Below, one piece after another: positions 15,697 to 24,894 of a DNA stretch of 38,854 bases. This DNA is from Fidelibacterota bacterium (GTDB lineage Bacteria > Fidelibacterota > Marinisomatia > Marinisomatales > UBA1611), in assembly GCA_028101095.1 (NCBI GenBank), contig JAOHKG010000008.1, forward strand, positions 1-38,854, written 5' to 3'. The position numbers and the translations under genes were made by a program. Each line of letters begins with the position of its first letter. Within the stretch, counting starts at the first letter, position 1. The notes under the pieces are model-generated. The model was not told the DNA's origin, searched no databases, and saw only the letters and a program-made list of their open reading frames with translations.

Positions 15697-18437
15697 AATC
15701 GAGTGATTTGATAGATGAAAAAATAGTTTTTACTGATCGAATAACTCGATCTGCATATGCCCGAGATGCGAGCATGTATAGGCTTATGCCAGAATCTGTA
15801 GTAAAACCTAGAAATCTACATGATGTAAGAAACCTATTGGAATTTGCTAATGCTTCAAAAACTCCGGTAACCTTTAGAGCTGGAGGCACATCGCTTTCGG
15901 GACAGTCTGTTTCTAATAGTATTATAGCCGAAATCCTTCATAATTGGAAAAAGTTCAAGATCTTAGATAATGGTAAATCTATTCAGCTAGAACCTGGGGT
16001 AGTAGCTGCTCATGCAAATTCATTTCTTTCACCATATAAAACGAAATTAGGCCCTGATCCTGCATCTATTAATTCTGCTACAATAGGTGGAATTTTATCA
16101 AATAACTCATCTGGGATGGTTTGCGGAACAGAGTTCAATGCATATCATACATTAAAAAGTTTAAGTTTTATGCTCCCTAATGGAAATGTCTATAATACGG
16201 ATAACCCAAATGAAAATGAGAGGTTTATTCAGAAAGAGAAAATTTTATGTACTACAATCACAAAGATAAAAGAAACCATTAAAACAGATTCTAAAATTTT
16301 AAACACAATAAGAAATAAATATAGAATTAAAAATACCATTGGTTATTCAATGAATGCATTTATTGACTTTGATCGACCAATAGATATTTTTGCCCATTTA
16401 CTAATTGGTTCAGAAGGTACTCTTGGATTTATCATAAGTACCATATTAAATACAATCCAAACCTATGAAAATATAGGGACTGGTCTAATAATATTTAATA
16501 GTCCAGAGGAGGCATGCAAGGCCATTCCTTTCTATAAAGATCTTGGTGCAAAAGCTATTGAATTCTTAGATGATGCATCTTTGAGAACAGCTGTGCACTA
16601 TAAAAATTCACCTTATAAATTTGATTCAATAATGCCAGGAAGCACTGGAATATTGATAGAATATCAACATGAATTTCCAAATGAAATAAACTCACTAATT
16701 AAAGAAACAAAAAAATATTCAGATAAAAACAGCAATATTAGGTCAACGTTAATTGTAACTGATAAAAACAATAGAGATATAATATGGAAAATTAGAAAAG
16801 GGTTATATCCAACAATAGGTGCTCTTCGGGGAGATGGTAAAAGTGTTATAACAGAAGATATAGCTGTCGATATAGGTAGTATAGCTCCTGTGATTAATGA
16901 ACTCAAAAGAATATTCACCAAAAGAAAATTTCATGATGGAGTTATTTTTGGTCATGCAAAAGATGGTAATCTTCATTTTATAACGTCGGTTGACTTTAAC
17001 TCTGATTCAGGTATTAAAAATTATGAATTTATGATGAATGACTTAGCTGATTTAACGCTAAATCGATACAACGGTTCTTTGAAAGCTGAGCATGGAACTG
17101 GCAGAAATATGGCTCCATTTGTAGAAACTGAGTGGGGTGGGCCTATATATGAAATGATGTGGAAATTAAAAAAATCAATTGATCCAAATGGAATTTTAAA
17201 CCCAAATGTTTTATTATCCTCTGATCCTAAAATTCACCTTAAAAATATAAAAAAAACACCATTAGTAAACAAAATAGTAGATTCTTGTGTTGAGTGTGGC
17301 TTTTGTGAAAATATTTGTCCAAGTAGAGGATACACCTTTACACCTAGGCAGCGGATTGCAATAATGAGGGAGACACAAGGTCTAACACTCCAAATCGAGG
17401 AAGAAAAAATACTTCAACATGGTGTAAGTGATACATGCGTCACAGATGGTCTATGTGCTATAGAATGTCCTGTAAATATAGATACGGGAAAATTGGTTAA
17501 AGAACTAAGGTCTGTTCGTAAAAAAGAAGGTTTATTGTTAGGGGCAGTTGTAAAAAAATTCAACTTATTTATTACTTTAATTCGATTTTTACTGAAGTTG
17601 TTTATCTTACTTCAAAAAGTGATAGGTGAAAGTATTTTTAATAAGTTATCAAATTATGTCAATAAAATTAGTGAAAACCGTATACCCATTATACCTGTTA
17701 GTAAAATTAAAATTAATAAAATTGGAAAAATAAAAAAAATATCTAATCCTGATTATATAGTATTTCCAACATGTATTAATAGAGTCGTTTCTACGGATAA
17801 CTCAGATATTAGTTCATCAGAGTACATTGTTAAAATTGCTGAAAAAGCATCATTAAAAGTTTTAATGATGGATAAATCTTATGATTTATGTTGCGGAATG
17901 GCTTTTTCATCTAAAGGATACACTAAATCAGGTGGTATTATTCAAGGTATGTTGATTGACCAAATAAAAAAAGCATACAGGAAATATAAGGTACCTATCA
18001 TAATTGATATGAGTCCATGTACAGAAACAATCAGAAAGAGTATGAATTTTGAACAAATCAAAATTATGGATTCTTTGGATTTTTTAAATACTATTAAAAG
18101 TAGGTTGAGTATTAAAAAATTAAACCTAACATGTTACGTCCATTCAGTTTGTTCTGATCAACCTGCTGGTCCTACATCTGTAATTCATTCAATTGCTCAA
18201 AATTGTGTTGAGGCTATTGAAGACAGGAAAGAAGATTTCTGCTGCGGGATGGGTGGTGATAGAGGACTTAAGTACCCTGAGCTTACTAAAAATTCAATAA
18301 AGAAATCAGTGCACTTTCCCCTAAAGTCTACTATTGGTGTTTCCTCTAGTCGAACATGCGAAATTGCTTTAAGTAATGAATTAGGTATTGAATTTATTCC
18401 GATTGAGGCACTGGTCTATCGCTCTTTAAAAAACTAA
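15690..18437 (+). CDS. FAD/Fe-S oxidoreductase, D-lactate dehydrogenase-like
   Basis: This 915-aa protein fuses three units. The first is an FAD-binding PCMH/GlcD-type domain (about 35-250, with RAGGTSLSGQS) and its oxidase cap (about 260-510, with HGTGRN). The second is a 4Fe-4S segment (Cys 532, 535, 538, 542, then 583, 589, 593). The third is two CCG domains with CCGM at 734-737 and 851-854. This matches the quinone-linked D-lactate dehydrogenases (Dld-II type) and YdiJ-like proteins, which feed electrons from 2-hydroxy acids to the respiratory chain. The second Fe-S motif lacks one cysteine, as I believe is usual in this family. Substrate is inferred: glycolate or 2-hydroxyglutarate are alternatives. 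Confidence 0.85.
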   Translation: MLKSSDLIDEKIVFTDRITRSAYARDASMYRLMPESVVKPRNLHDVRNLLEFANASKTPVTFRAGGTSLSGQSVSNSIIAEILHNWKKFKILDNGKSIQLEPGVVAAHANSFLSPYKTKLGPDPASINSATIGGILSNNSSGMVCGTEFNAYHTLKSLSFMLPNGNVYNTDNPNENERFIQKEKILCTTITKIKETIKTDSKILNTIRNKYRIKNTIGYSMNAFIDFDRPIDIFAHLLIGSEGTLGFIISTILNTIQTYENIGTGLIIFNSPEEACKAIPFYKDLGAKAIEFLDDASLRTAVHYKNSPYKFDSIMPGSTGILIEYQHEFPNEINSLIKETKKYSDKNSNIRSTLIVTDKNNRDIIWKIRKGLYPTIGALRGDGKSVITEDIAVDIGSIAPVINELKRIFTKRKFHDGVIFGHAKDGNLHFITSVDFNSDSGIKNYEFMMNDLADLTLNRYNGSLKAEHGTGRNMAPFVETEWGGPIYEMMWKLKKSIDPNGILNPNVLLSSDPKIHLKNIKKTPLVNKIVDSCVECGFCENICPSRGYTFTPRQRIAIMRETQGLTLQIEEEKILQHGVSDTCVTDGLCAIECPVNIDTGKLVKELRSVRKKEGLLLGAVVKKFNLFITLIRFLLKLFILLQKVIGESIFNKLSNYVNKISENRIPIIPVSKIKINKIGKIKKISNPDYIVFPTCINRVVSTDNSDISSSEYIVKIAEKASLKVLMMDKSYDLCCGMAFSSKGYTKSGGIIQGMLIDQIKKAYRKYKVPIIIDMSPCTETIRKSMNFEQIKIMDSLDFLNTIKSRLSIKKLNLTCYVHSVCSDQPAGPTSVIHSIAQNCVEAIEDRKEDFCCGMGGDRGLKYPELTKNSIKKSVHFPLKSTIGVSSSRTCEIALSNELGIEFIPIEALVYRSLKN

Positions 18438-18469
18438 ATTCATAACAATAAAATAAGGTCTAATGTATA

Positions 18470-20743
18470 ATGATGTTCTATATCAAGCTTTTTTTAATAT
18501 TTATATCAGTTTGTACATCTGTAAATGGTGAAATAATTGCAAGATTAGTGAAGGTAGACGGAAATGTTTATTTGAAGCGATTAGGTATGAGTACTTTTTC
18601 AGAAAGAGCAAAAATAGGTTTACCAATATCTAATGGAGATGAAATTAAAGTGGGTGAGCGATCTTTTGGTGCGATCATATATATTGATGATCGTTCTGTA
18701 ATAAAAATTCGAGAAAATACAAAATTCGCATTTATGGATACTCGAAATTCTCGAACCGTTGAATTAGAATATGGAACCTTATTAAATGATGTTAAAAAAG
18801 AAAATAGAACAAAAACATATAGAATCCAGACACCTGTTTCAGTTGCAAGTGTAAAAGGCACACAGTTTGCAGCAATAGTTTCACAGTCTGGAGTTGATCA
18901 GTTTATATGTAAAGAGGGTCTGTTTGAAGTCCTCAATATGGTAAGTGGAGAAGTTGTTAATGTTGGAGCAGGTCAAAAAGCAGTTAGTAATTCAAGTGGT
19001 AACTTGGTCCAAGCACCTTCATCCTTGCAAGAATATCCTGAAGATCCAGAAATCGAAGACTTACCTGAGATTAAAAATGAAGAAGAAACAAATTTTGAAA
19101 ACACTAAAAAACAGAAGTCTAAAACTGAAAATCTAATTCAAGAAAAACCAGAACTCATAGAGCTAAAAGAAGAAGAGCCTGCAGAGATAAATGATTCTAA
19201 GGAAGTAGAAGTTGAAGAAAAAGAGAGCGTAGAAAAGACTACAGAACCTCCTATGAATGAGCCTCCAGCTGACCCATTTGCGATGGGTTTAGGAATAGGT
19301 TCAGTAACCATAGATGATGTCTTATATAATCAAATAGCTCTTCGACCAGAAATAAATATTGGTAAAGTGGGATTCGGTCTTGATTTGGTTTTATATTTAG
19401 ATAATAATGGGAATATAAGATATGATGAATGGGAGATAGGAGAAGATCTAAGTTTATTATTAGATAAAATATTGTACATAAAATATGGTAAGAAGTCTGA
19501 AGTCTTTTGGGGAAAATATGGTTCGATTGAAGGTATGACTTTTGGTTACGGTGGTCTTATGAATAATTATTCTAATATGATGGAGTTCCCAAGTATAAGA
19601 AGGGTTGGTCTAAATACTGGGGTGAATGTAGGTCCAGTTAGCACAGAGATATTTTTTGCCAACTTAAAGGATATTTCAAGAGGTGGAACAATTACAGGTT
19701 TTAGGGGTTCTTATACCATATCAGAGGATATCCCTTTAACAGTTGGTTTTAATTATATTTTAGATCAAAATATGTTTTCAGGATTAAAGGACAAGGACGG
19801 AGATAGTTACCCTGATGTGTTTGATGATTTTCCGGATAGTCTTAATTTATGGAATGATACTGATGGGGATGGCATTCCTGACCCTCATGATGAATTAGAT
19901 CCGGCTAGGTGGGATATAGATGCAGATGGAGATAACCTCTATGATTTGGATGGGGATGATTCAATTGCATTAAAAGCTACACCATTTAGTCTTAAAAATA
20001 ATAAAGCTGCAACTTCTGCCATAGGTTTTGATCTTGGCTATCCAATTTTAAATTCAAAATTAATTTCTTTAAAAGTTTACACTGAATACAATAAATTAAC
20101 TTTCCCAGGTGTTGTAAATATTGTGGGTTCCGACACCACATTTGCACGAAAGAAAAGGTCTGGGACTGGAATCACAATCCCAGGTTTGAGATCAAGGTTA
20201 TTTGGTTTTATTGATCTTTCTATGGAATATAGATTAATAAAAGACTCTTATGTTCCTAACTTTTTTGATCAAGCATATGATTTAAACAGAATTTCTACTG
20301 CTCTAGAAGGCGATAAGACAATTATAAGAACAAAAGATATGAATGTATTTAGTACATTTGATAACTCTTCTTCAAACTCTTCTAGCGGATTATATGGTTC
20401 GGCCGGTTTTGATTTATTTAACATTATTAACTTTACTGCGTCATATGCAAATATGAAATCTGATACCTCAGAAATAAAAAGTTTTAGTTCTTTTCTAAGC
20501 CTTAATACGGAAAATATTCCAAAAATAAGTTCAGCTTCAGCTTACTTTCAAAGAAATAATGATGATAATCCTTTTGACTTTACAAACCCTTCAATTAATA
20601 CCATCATGGGGTATAAAATAGGATACGAGCTAAGCAAAGGGGTGAGTCTTATTTGGGATTTTAGACAATTTTATCGAGAAAATGGCATAGGGAACTTAGA
20701 GCCTATAAAACAAACAACTATTGAAACATCATTTAACTTTTAA
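18470..20743 (+). CDS. FecR-domain protein with outer-membrane barrel
   Basis: This 757-aa protein has a signal peptide (1-21) and a FecR-type domain (about 45-165, with TPVSVASVKGTQFA). An acidic, Glu/Lys-rich linker follows (about 190-265), then a long beta-rich, glycine/aromatic region ending in the aromatic residue expected of an outer-membrane strand (TIETSFNF). Within the barrel-like part (about 440-500) sit TSP3-like repeats such as DKDGDSYPD and DTDGDGIPD. FecR domains usually occur in transmembrane regulators of iron uptake; here the domain is exported and joined to a probable barrel, so a signalling role is unlikely. Two ATG codons lie in tandem at the start. Confidence 0.72.
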   Translation: MMFYIKLFLIFISVCTSVNGEIIARLVKVDGNVYLKRLGMSTFSERAKIGLPISNGDEIKVGERSFGAIIYIDDRSVIKIRENTKFAFMDTRNSRTVELEYGTLLNDVKKENRTKTYRIQTPVSVASVKGTQFAAIVSQSGVDQFICKEGLFEVLNMVSGEVVNVGAGQKAVSNSSGNLVQAPSSLQEYPEDPEIEDLPEIKNEEETNFENTKKQKSKTENLIQEKPELIELKEEEPAEINDSKEVEVEEKESVEKTTEPPMNEPPADPFAMGLGIGSVTIDDVLYNQIALRPEINIGKVGFGLDLVLYLDNNGNIRYDEWEIGEDLSLLLDKILYIKYGKKSEVFWGKYGSIEGMTFGYGGLMNNYSNMMEFPSIRRVGLNTGVNVGPVSTEIFFANLKDISRGGTITGFRGSYTISEDIPLTVGFNYILDQNMFSGLKDKDGDSYPDVFDDFPDSLNLWNDTDGDGIPDPHDELDPARWDIDADGDNLYDLDGDDSIALKATPFSLKNNKAATSAIGFDLGYPILNSKLISLKVYTEYNKLTFPGVVNIVGSDTTFARKKRSGTGITIPGLRSRLFGFIDLSMEYRLIKDSYVPNFFDQAYDLNRISTALEGDKTIIRTKDMNVFSTFDNSSSNSSSGLYGSAGFDLFNIINFTASYANMKSDTSEIKSFSSFLSLNTENIPKISSASAYFQRNNDDNPFDFTNPSINTIMGYKIGYELSKGVSLIWDFRQFYRENGIGNLEPIKQTTIETSFNF

Positions 20744-20752
20744 GTAGTTAAA

Positions 20753-21553
20753 ATGATTTACAAAACTTTATATTTTTTTCTTTTTATTTCATTTATATAT
20801 AGTAAAACTGATGTTGTTGTTTTAAGCCAAAATGTTGGTACAATTATTGATGTCCATGAAAATCGTTTTTATAGAATATTTCCAAATGAGAAAGGCTTTA
20901 AGAATGCTCAGTTTATACAATTATCAAAAACTGTATATAAAGTTAGCTTTACAAAGATAATTGATAAAAAAACTGTAATTGATAGCCTAATCTTAAATAA
21001 AATTGAATTTGAAAAATTACAAAATAAGGTTAACTCGAAACCTATATTTACAAAAAAAGATAGAACTGCTATGTACAAAGGCATGGATTTTTTAAGGGCA
21101 GAAGAGATTATATTAGATATTAAAAAGCCTCAATACGTAGTATTAAATTATTCAAGAGGTAAAACCTTAAAAGGAACACTAAAGAGGGTTTTTGAAAACA
21201 AATTATATGTTCAAACACCAACAAGTATTGAGTTTGTTAACTTAGAAAATTTAGATAAGATACAATATAGAATTACGACGGATAAGTATAATTTTTTGAG
21301 GTCATATATCTATACTTTTACTGGTTTAAGCGGACTCGCCGTTGCCAATGTGTATAATAATCAGAGGCCTACGGTTTTAAATGATTATGGTATTCCAAGA
21401 AAAGATTTAGTAAGATATCGACAGTTATTTGGGATTGTAATTGGTTTGATTTTTAGTAGCGAAGTATTCGATGCTGTTGCTACATTATTGACACCTACGG
21501 AGTCTGTTATTTTATCAGAAGCCGAATTTGACAGGAAAAATATTAATAAGTAA
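20753..21553 (+). CDS. Exported or membrane protein, function unknown
   Basis: This 266-aa protein has an N-terminal signal sequence (about residues 1-17), a soluble middle part and two hydrophobic stretches near the C-terminus (about 185-200 and 225-242). I recognise no family. It starts 9 bp after the FecR/barrel gene and is probably in the same operon. A phrase such as GKTLKGTLKRVFENKLYVQTP hints at an Sm-like or beta-barrel small domain, but this is weak. Confidence 0.6.
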   Translation: MIYKTLYFFLFISFIYSKTDVVVLSQNVGTIIDVHENRFYRIFPNEKGFKNAQFIQLSKTVYKVSFTKIIDKKTVIDSLILNKIEFEKLQNKVNSKPIFTKKDRTAMYKGMDFLRAEEIILDIKKPQYVVLNYSRGKTLKGTLKRVFENKLYVQTPTSIEFVNLENLDKIQYRITTDKYNFLRSYIYTFTGLSGLAVANVYNNQRPTVLNDYGIPRKDLVRYRQLFGIVIGLIFSSEVFDAVATLLTPTESVILSEAEFDRKNINK

Positions 21554-21563
21554 GGGAGTAATC

Positions 21564-22007
21564 ATGGCAAAAAAAACAGATGAGCCTGTAGCTGAAGAAC
21601 CTAAAGTATCCGCAGTTGATCCTCAAAAAAAATATTTAATGGATCAATTTGGTGATCTGATGGAACAAGTTGGTGATGGTTTTGGGGGACCTCTTCAAGA
21701 GGAACTTATTAGCCGACTTCAGCAAACAATTGCTGATTTCCATGAAGAAGTAAATGAAATGCTTTCCAAGCTTAAAGAAAACTCTGAAAAAAGACACGAG
21801 CGTCTTAAAGAGATATGGGATAATCCAGATCAAGAGGTAGAAGAAGATGAATCAAAATCTGAACCCAAAGCTGAAACAGATGCCGAACCTAAAGAAATGA
21901 GTGAGTGGGAAAAAAAATTAGAGTCAGCTGATAAAAAGTTAGATGATAAGCCAGCTAAAGAAGAACCACCTAAGAAAAAAGGTTTCTTTGGGAGAAAGAA
22001 AAAATAG
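21564..22007 (+). CDS. Acidic coiled-coil cytoplasmic protein, function unknown
   Basis: The start is taken at ATG 21564 because GGGAG lies just upstream. An earlier in-frame codon at 21528 would overlap the previous gene. The 147-aa product has a helical core (about 25-85) followed by a low-complexity acidic/lysine-rich segment and a basic end (KKKGFFGRKKK). It has no signal peptide. The basic tail might bind membrane or nucleic acid, but no family is recognised. Confidence 0.62.
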   Translation: MAKKTDEPVAEEPKVSAVDPQKKYLMDQFGDLMEQVGDGFGGPLQEELISRLQQTIADFHEEVNEMLSKLKENSEKRHERLKEIWDNPDQEVEEDESKSEPKAETDAEPKEMSEWEKKLESADKKLDDKPAKEEPPKKKGFFGRKKK

Positions 22008-22021
22008 AGACAAATTAAGGT

Positions 22022-22399
22022 GTGCTAGTTAGACCCTTAATTTATTTTTTCGCAGTATATATCTGCTTATCCTTTAGTATTGCTCAAGAGCATAGTAAAA
22101 ACCTTGTTGTTTATTCAGGTCTAAAAAAAAGAGTTTACAGTTTTACTAAGGTTGATTTTATTACTGCTGAAGGTGAGTTTAATGAGACTATATGTACTCT
22201 TGTAATACCTGATCTACTCGAAGATAGCCCGCCTTTTGTTTCTATTTATTATAAAAGAGATAATTCAGAATGGTTTACGGAGTCACTTTATCGAAAGAGA
22301 CTAAGGTTCAATTTTAAAGATGGTGTTTTAAAATTAGACCAGTCAAACTTTTGGGATTGGTTTGAAATCTCTGAAATAAAAATAGTTGTTATTTATTAA
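22022..22399 (+). CDS. Small secreted protein, function unknown
   Basis: This 125-aa product has a clear signal peptide (about residues 1-20, cleavage near SIAQ-E) and a short beta-rich mature domain with several aromatic residues. GTG at 22022 is the likely start because it gives a complete signal peptide; the AAGG before it is too close to be an ideal binding site. It is the last gene before the SRP RNA. No family recognised. Confidence 0.6.
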   Translation: MLVRPLIYFFAVYICLSFSIAQEHSKNLVVYSGLKKRVYSFTKVDFITAEGEFNETICTLVIPDLLEDSPPFVSIYYKRDNSEWFTESLYRKRLRFNFKDGVLKLDQSNFWDWFEISEIKIVVIY

Positions 22400-22474
22400 A
22401 GTAAAATTGTTGATTTAATAGTCTATTATTCTTTGTAATTTCATTTAACTAAAATAACAAAAAAACTATATTCT

Positions 22475-22744
22475 GGCCGTGCTAGATGGGGAATTAGCGG
22501 TGCCCTGTAACCTGCAATCCGCTACAGCAGGGTCGATGCTATTGCTAGGCGATTAGCGCTTTATTAGCTTGTTTTAGAAAGTGTTGAATCTTTGTACTGT
22601 TGCAATAGTTAGTTGATGAAATCCGTCAGGCCTGGAAAGGAGCAGCGGTAAGTCCTACTAACTATGTGCTGATATGTCTTCGAAGATGAGCTGGCTAAAA
22701 TAATCTTAATAGAAAACGGAATCGTCGAACAAAAGTGCACGGCC
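22475..22744 (+). ncRNA. ffs: Signal recognition particle RNA, large type with Alu domain
   Basis: The ends pair perfectly over eight bases (GGCCGTGC at 22475-22482 with GCACGGCC at 22737-22744), giving an RNA of about 270 nt. The 5' part carries the Alu-domain sequence GGTGCCCTGTAACCTGCAAT with the UGUAA turn, very like Bacillus scRNA. The 3' half has the universal helix 8, GTCAGGCCTGGAAAGGAGCA, with a GGAA tetraloop, closed by a nine-base stem (ATAGTTAGT/ACTAACTAT). It binds Ffh for membrane targeting of proteins. It ends 12 bases before dnaX. Confidence 0.96.
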
Positions 22745-22756
22745 GAAATAAATATT

Positions 22757-24562
22757 ATGTCTTACAAAGTATTATCACTAAAGTGGCGCCCTCAATCTTT
22801 TGAAGATGTTGTTGGGCAAGATCACGTTACAAATACCTTAATTAATGCCTTCAAACAGGAGCGCACAGCACAAGGCTACATATTTACCGGACCTCGTGGT
22901 GTTGGGAAAACAACTACTGCAAGAATAATGGCAATGGCCTTGAATGCTAAAGGTGGTCCTGATTATAGTTTCGATCATAATGAAGAATCATCTAGAGAGA
23001 TTGCCGAAGGTAGATCTCTCGATGTTTTAGAAATTGATGGTGCTTCCAATAGAGGTATTGAAGAAATAAGAGGTTTGAGAGAGCAGATCAAGTTTGCTCC
23101 GATGAATGGATCGTTCAAAGTGATTATTATAGATGAGGTACATATGCTTACTAACCAAGCATTTAATGCCTTATTGAGAACTCTTGAAGAGCCTCCTTCA
23201 CACGGAAAATTTATTTTTGCTACAACAGACATCCACAAAGTACCAGCGACTATTATTTCTCGTTGCCAGCGTTTTGATTTTAATAGAATATCACTAAAAG
23301 TTATTATTAAAAGACTTAAATATATTTTAGAAGAAGAAAAAGTTTTATTTGATCAAGAATCTGTAATGGCAATATCTAAAAAGGCTGATGGGAGTATGCG
23401 AGATGCACTATCCCTCCTAGATCAGACAATTTCTTATTGCGGTAATGCATTAGAGTATAATAAAGTAATAGAAGCTTTAGGTCTGATGCCTCAAGAGTTG
23501 TTTTTTAAGTATTCTGATTCAATAAAAGATAAAGATAATAAGAAGATGATATCTGTTCTATCAGAGTTTTCTAATTATGGTATTCCTTCCTCTGAAATCA
23601 TTATTACAATGATGGAACATATTAGAAACATACTATACGGGCAAATAGATAGAGGTAAACCTCTCACCGAAATGAATGAAGAGTTAGTCGCCAAATATGT
23701 AAGTGAAGCCTCTGATTGGGATAAAAGAGATTTACTGAGAATAAGTCAAATATTAACTGATGTTCTCAGTACAATAAGAAAGTCTGAGAACCCAAATATT
23801 ATTTTAGAGATTACTTCTCTAAAGCTCCTAGAAATGGATAGCTCAGTTAGGATTGATGATATTTTATCGGGCGAAAGAGAAATTTCTTTGCCAGAGAATC
23901 TAAAGAAAAAAGAAACTGTTATAAGTGATCTGAAAAAAATAAAAGAGCCCGATAAGAATATTTCGTCAAAACAAGATTCAGCCGAAAAAAATATTACTGA
24001 TAAAGTTGTGCCAAAAAAAAATGAAAATGTTTTAATTCAAGAAAAAAAAGAACCTCAGGAAAAAAAGGAACCTCAAGAAAATATTGATAAACAGGTTAAA
24101 GCAGAAAGCCAAATTCCACTAAATAAAAAAGCGGAGATTTTAAGTACCAAACAAAAAGTACAAAATAATACTGAGAAATATGAAGAAAAATCTGATGATA
24201 TTTTGGAACAAGTAAAAAATAAATGGGGAAGTATAATCTCTAAAATAAATGTTGATAAACCTTCTACCGCCGCCATTCTTGAAGATTATACTCCAATTTC
24301 GGTAAAAGATAATATTGTTATGTTAAAACCAATTAGAGAAACTGGTTTTAGTATGAAAGCAATGGATCGAAGTATGAAATATATAGAGAATATATTATTT
24401 GAAATTTTTAATAATAAACTCACTTTAAGTTTTGAAAAAAAAGTTTCAAATTCAACAACTGGTTTAAATAGCAAATCAAATAAAAAGCAAGATGCTGACC
24501 CTAAAGATGAAGAAGTTTTCAACAAAGTTGTCGATTTATTCGATGGCGAAATATTACGTTAG
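22757..24562 (+). CDS. dnaX: DNA polymerase III subunits gamma and tau
   Basis: DnaX is the clamp-loader ATPase. The 601-aa tau form has Walker A GPRGVGKT (45-52), IIIDEVHML (about 119-127) and ISRCQRF, followed by a Lys/Glu-rich linker (about 375-475) and a tau C-terminal domain. The zinc module normally found after Walker A (four cysteines) is absent: residues 63-80 contain no cysteine, although the flanking MALN and REIAEGRSLDVLEID are intact. The linker contains slippery A-runs with nearby stops in other frames (see separate entry), which would yield a gamma form of about 420-443 aa. It begins 12 bp after the SRP RNA. Confidence 0.95.
   Translation: MSYKVLSLKWRPQSFEDVVGQDHVTNTLINAFKQERTAQGYIFTGPRGVGKTTTARIMAMALNAKGGPDYSFDHNEESSREIAEGRSLDVLEIDGASNRGIEEIRGLREQIKFAPMNGSFKVIIIDEVHMLTNQAFNALLRTLEEPPSHGKFIFATTDIHKVPATIISRCQRFDFNRISLKVIIKRLKYILEEEKVLFDQESVMAISKKADGSMRDALSLLDQTISYCGNALEYNKVIEALGLMPQELFFKYSDSIKDKDNKKMISVLSEFSNYGIPSSEIIITMMEHIRNILYGQIDRGKPLTEMNEELVAKYVSEASDWDKRDLLRISQILTDVLSTIRKSENPNIILEITSLKLLEMDSSVRIDDILSGEREISLPENLKKKETVISDLKKIKEPDKNISSKQDSAEKNITDKVVPKKNENVLIQEKKEPQEKKEPQENIDKQVKAESQIPLNKKAEILSTKQKVQNNTEKYEEKSDDILEQVKNKWGSIISKINVDKPSTAAILEDYTPISVKDNIVMLKPIRETGFSMKAMDRSMKYIENILFEIFNNKLTLSFEKKVSNSTTGLNSKSNKKQDADPKDEEVFNKVVDLFDGEILR
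24013..24067 (+). promoter_or_regulatory. Candidate gamma/tau frameshift or slippage sites in dnaX
   Basis: Three in-frame slippery sites lie close together. A run of nine A at 24013-24021 leads to a TGA at 24022-24024 in the -1 frame and to a TAA at 24033-24035 in the +1 frame. A-AAA-AAA lies at 24043-24049. A-AAA-AAG at 24061-24067 is the same heptamer, in the same phase, as the Escherichia coli dnaX site, and leads to a TGA at 24085-24087. Products would be about 422 or 443 aa. In Thermus a nine-A run works by transcriptional slippage. A-runs are common in AT-rich genes, so activity is not proven. Confidence 0.5.
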
Positions 24563-24570
24563 GAGTAAAA

Positions 24571-24894
24571 ATGTTTAAAGGAAATATGTCCAAGCTATTA
24601 AAGCAAGCACAGCAAATGCAACAGCAGATTGAAAGTGTGCAGAATGAATTATCCGATTTAATTATCGAAGCAGAATCTGGAGGAGGTATGGTTTCTGTTA
24701 AGGTGAATGGTAAGCAAGAATTATTAGATATTAACATTGATGAAGAAGCTCTTACTGAAGGTAAAGAGATGCTAGAAGATTTAATAATATCCGCTGTTAA
24801 CAAGGCACTTTCTAAATCCCAAACTGATTCTCAAGAAAAAATGAACTCCGTCACCGGTGGCATGATGGGGGGAATGAAAATTCCAGGTATGTAA
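24571..24894 (+). CDS. ybaB: Nucleoid-associated protein YbaB/EbfC
   Basis: This 107-aa protein of the YbaB/EbfC family binds DNA as a dimer. It has the typical helix rich in Gln (KQAQQMQQQIESVQNEL), the EAESGGGMVSVKVNG strand pair and a Met/Gly-rich C-terminus. A good ribosome site (GGAG) lies five bases before the ATG. It is flanked by dnaX and recR, the arrangement found in many bacteria. Confidence 0.94.
   Translation: MFKGNMSKLLKQAQQMQQQIESVQNELSDLIIEAESGGGMVSVKVNGKQELLDINIDEEALTEGKEMLEDLIISAVNKALSKSQTDSQEKMNSVTGGMMGGMKIPGM

Noticed and set aside
21528-21563. Earlier in-frame start for the acidic coiled-coil protein
   Set aside because: It would overlap the previous gene; the ATG at 21564 has a clear GGGAG before it.
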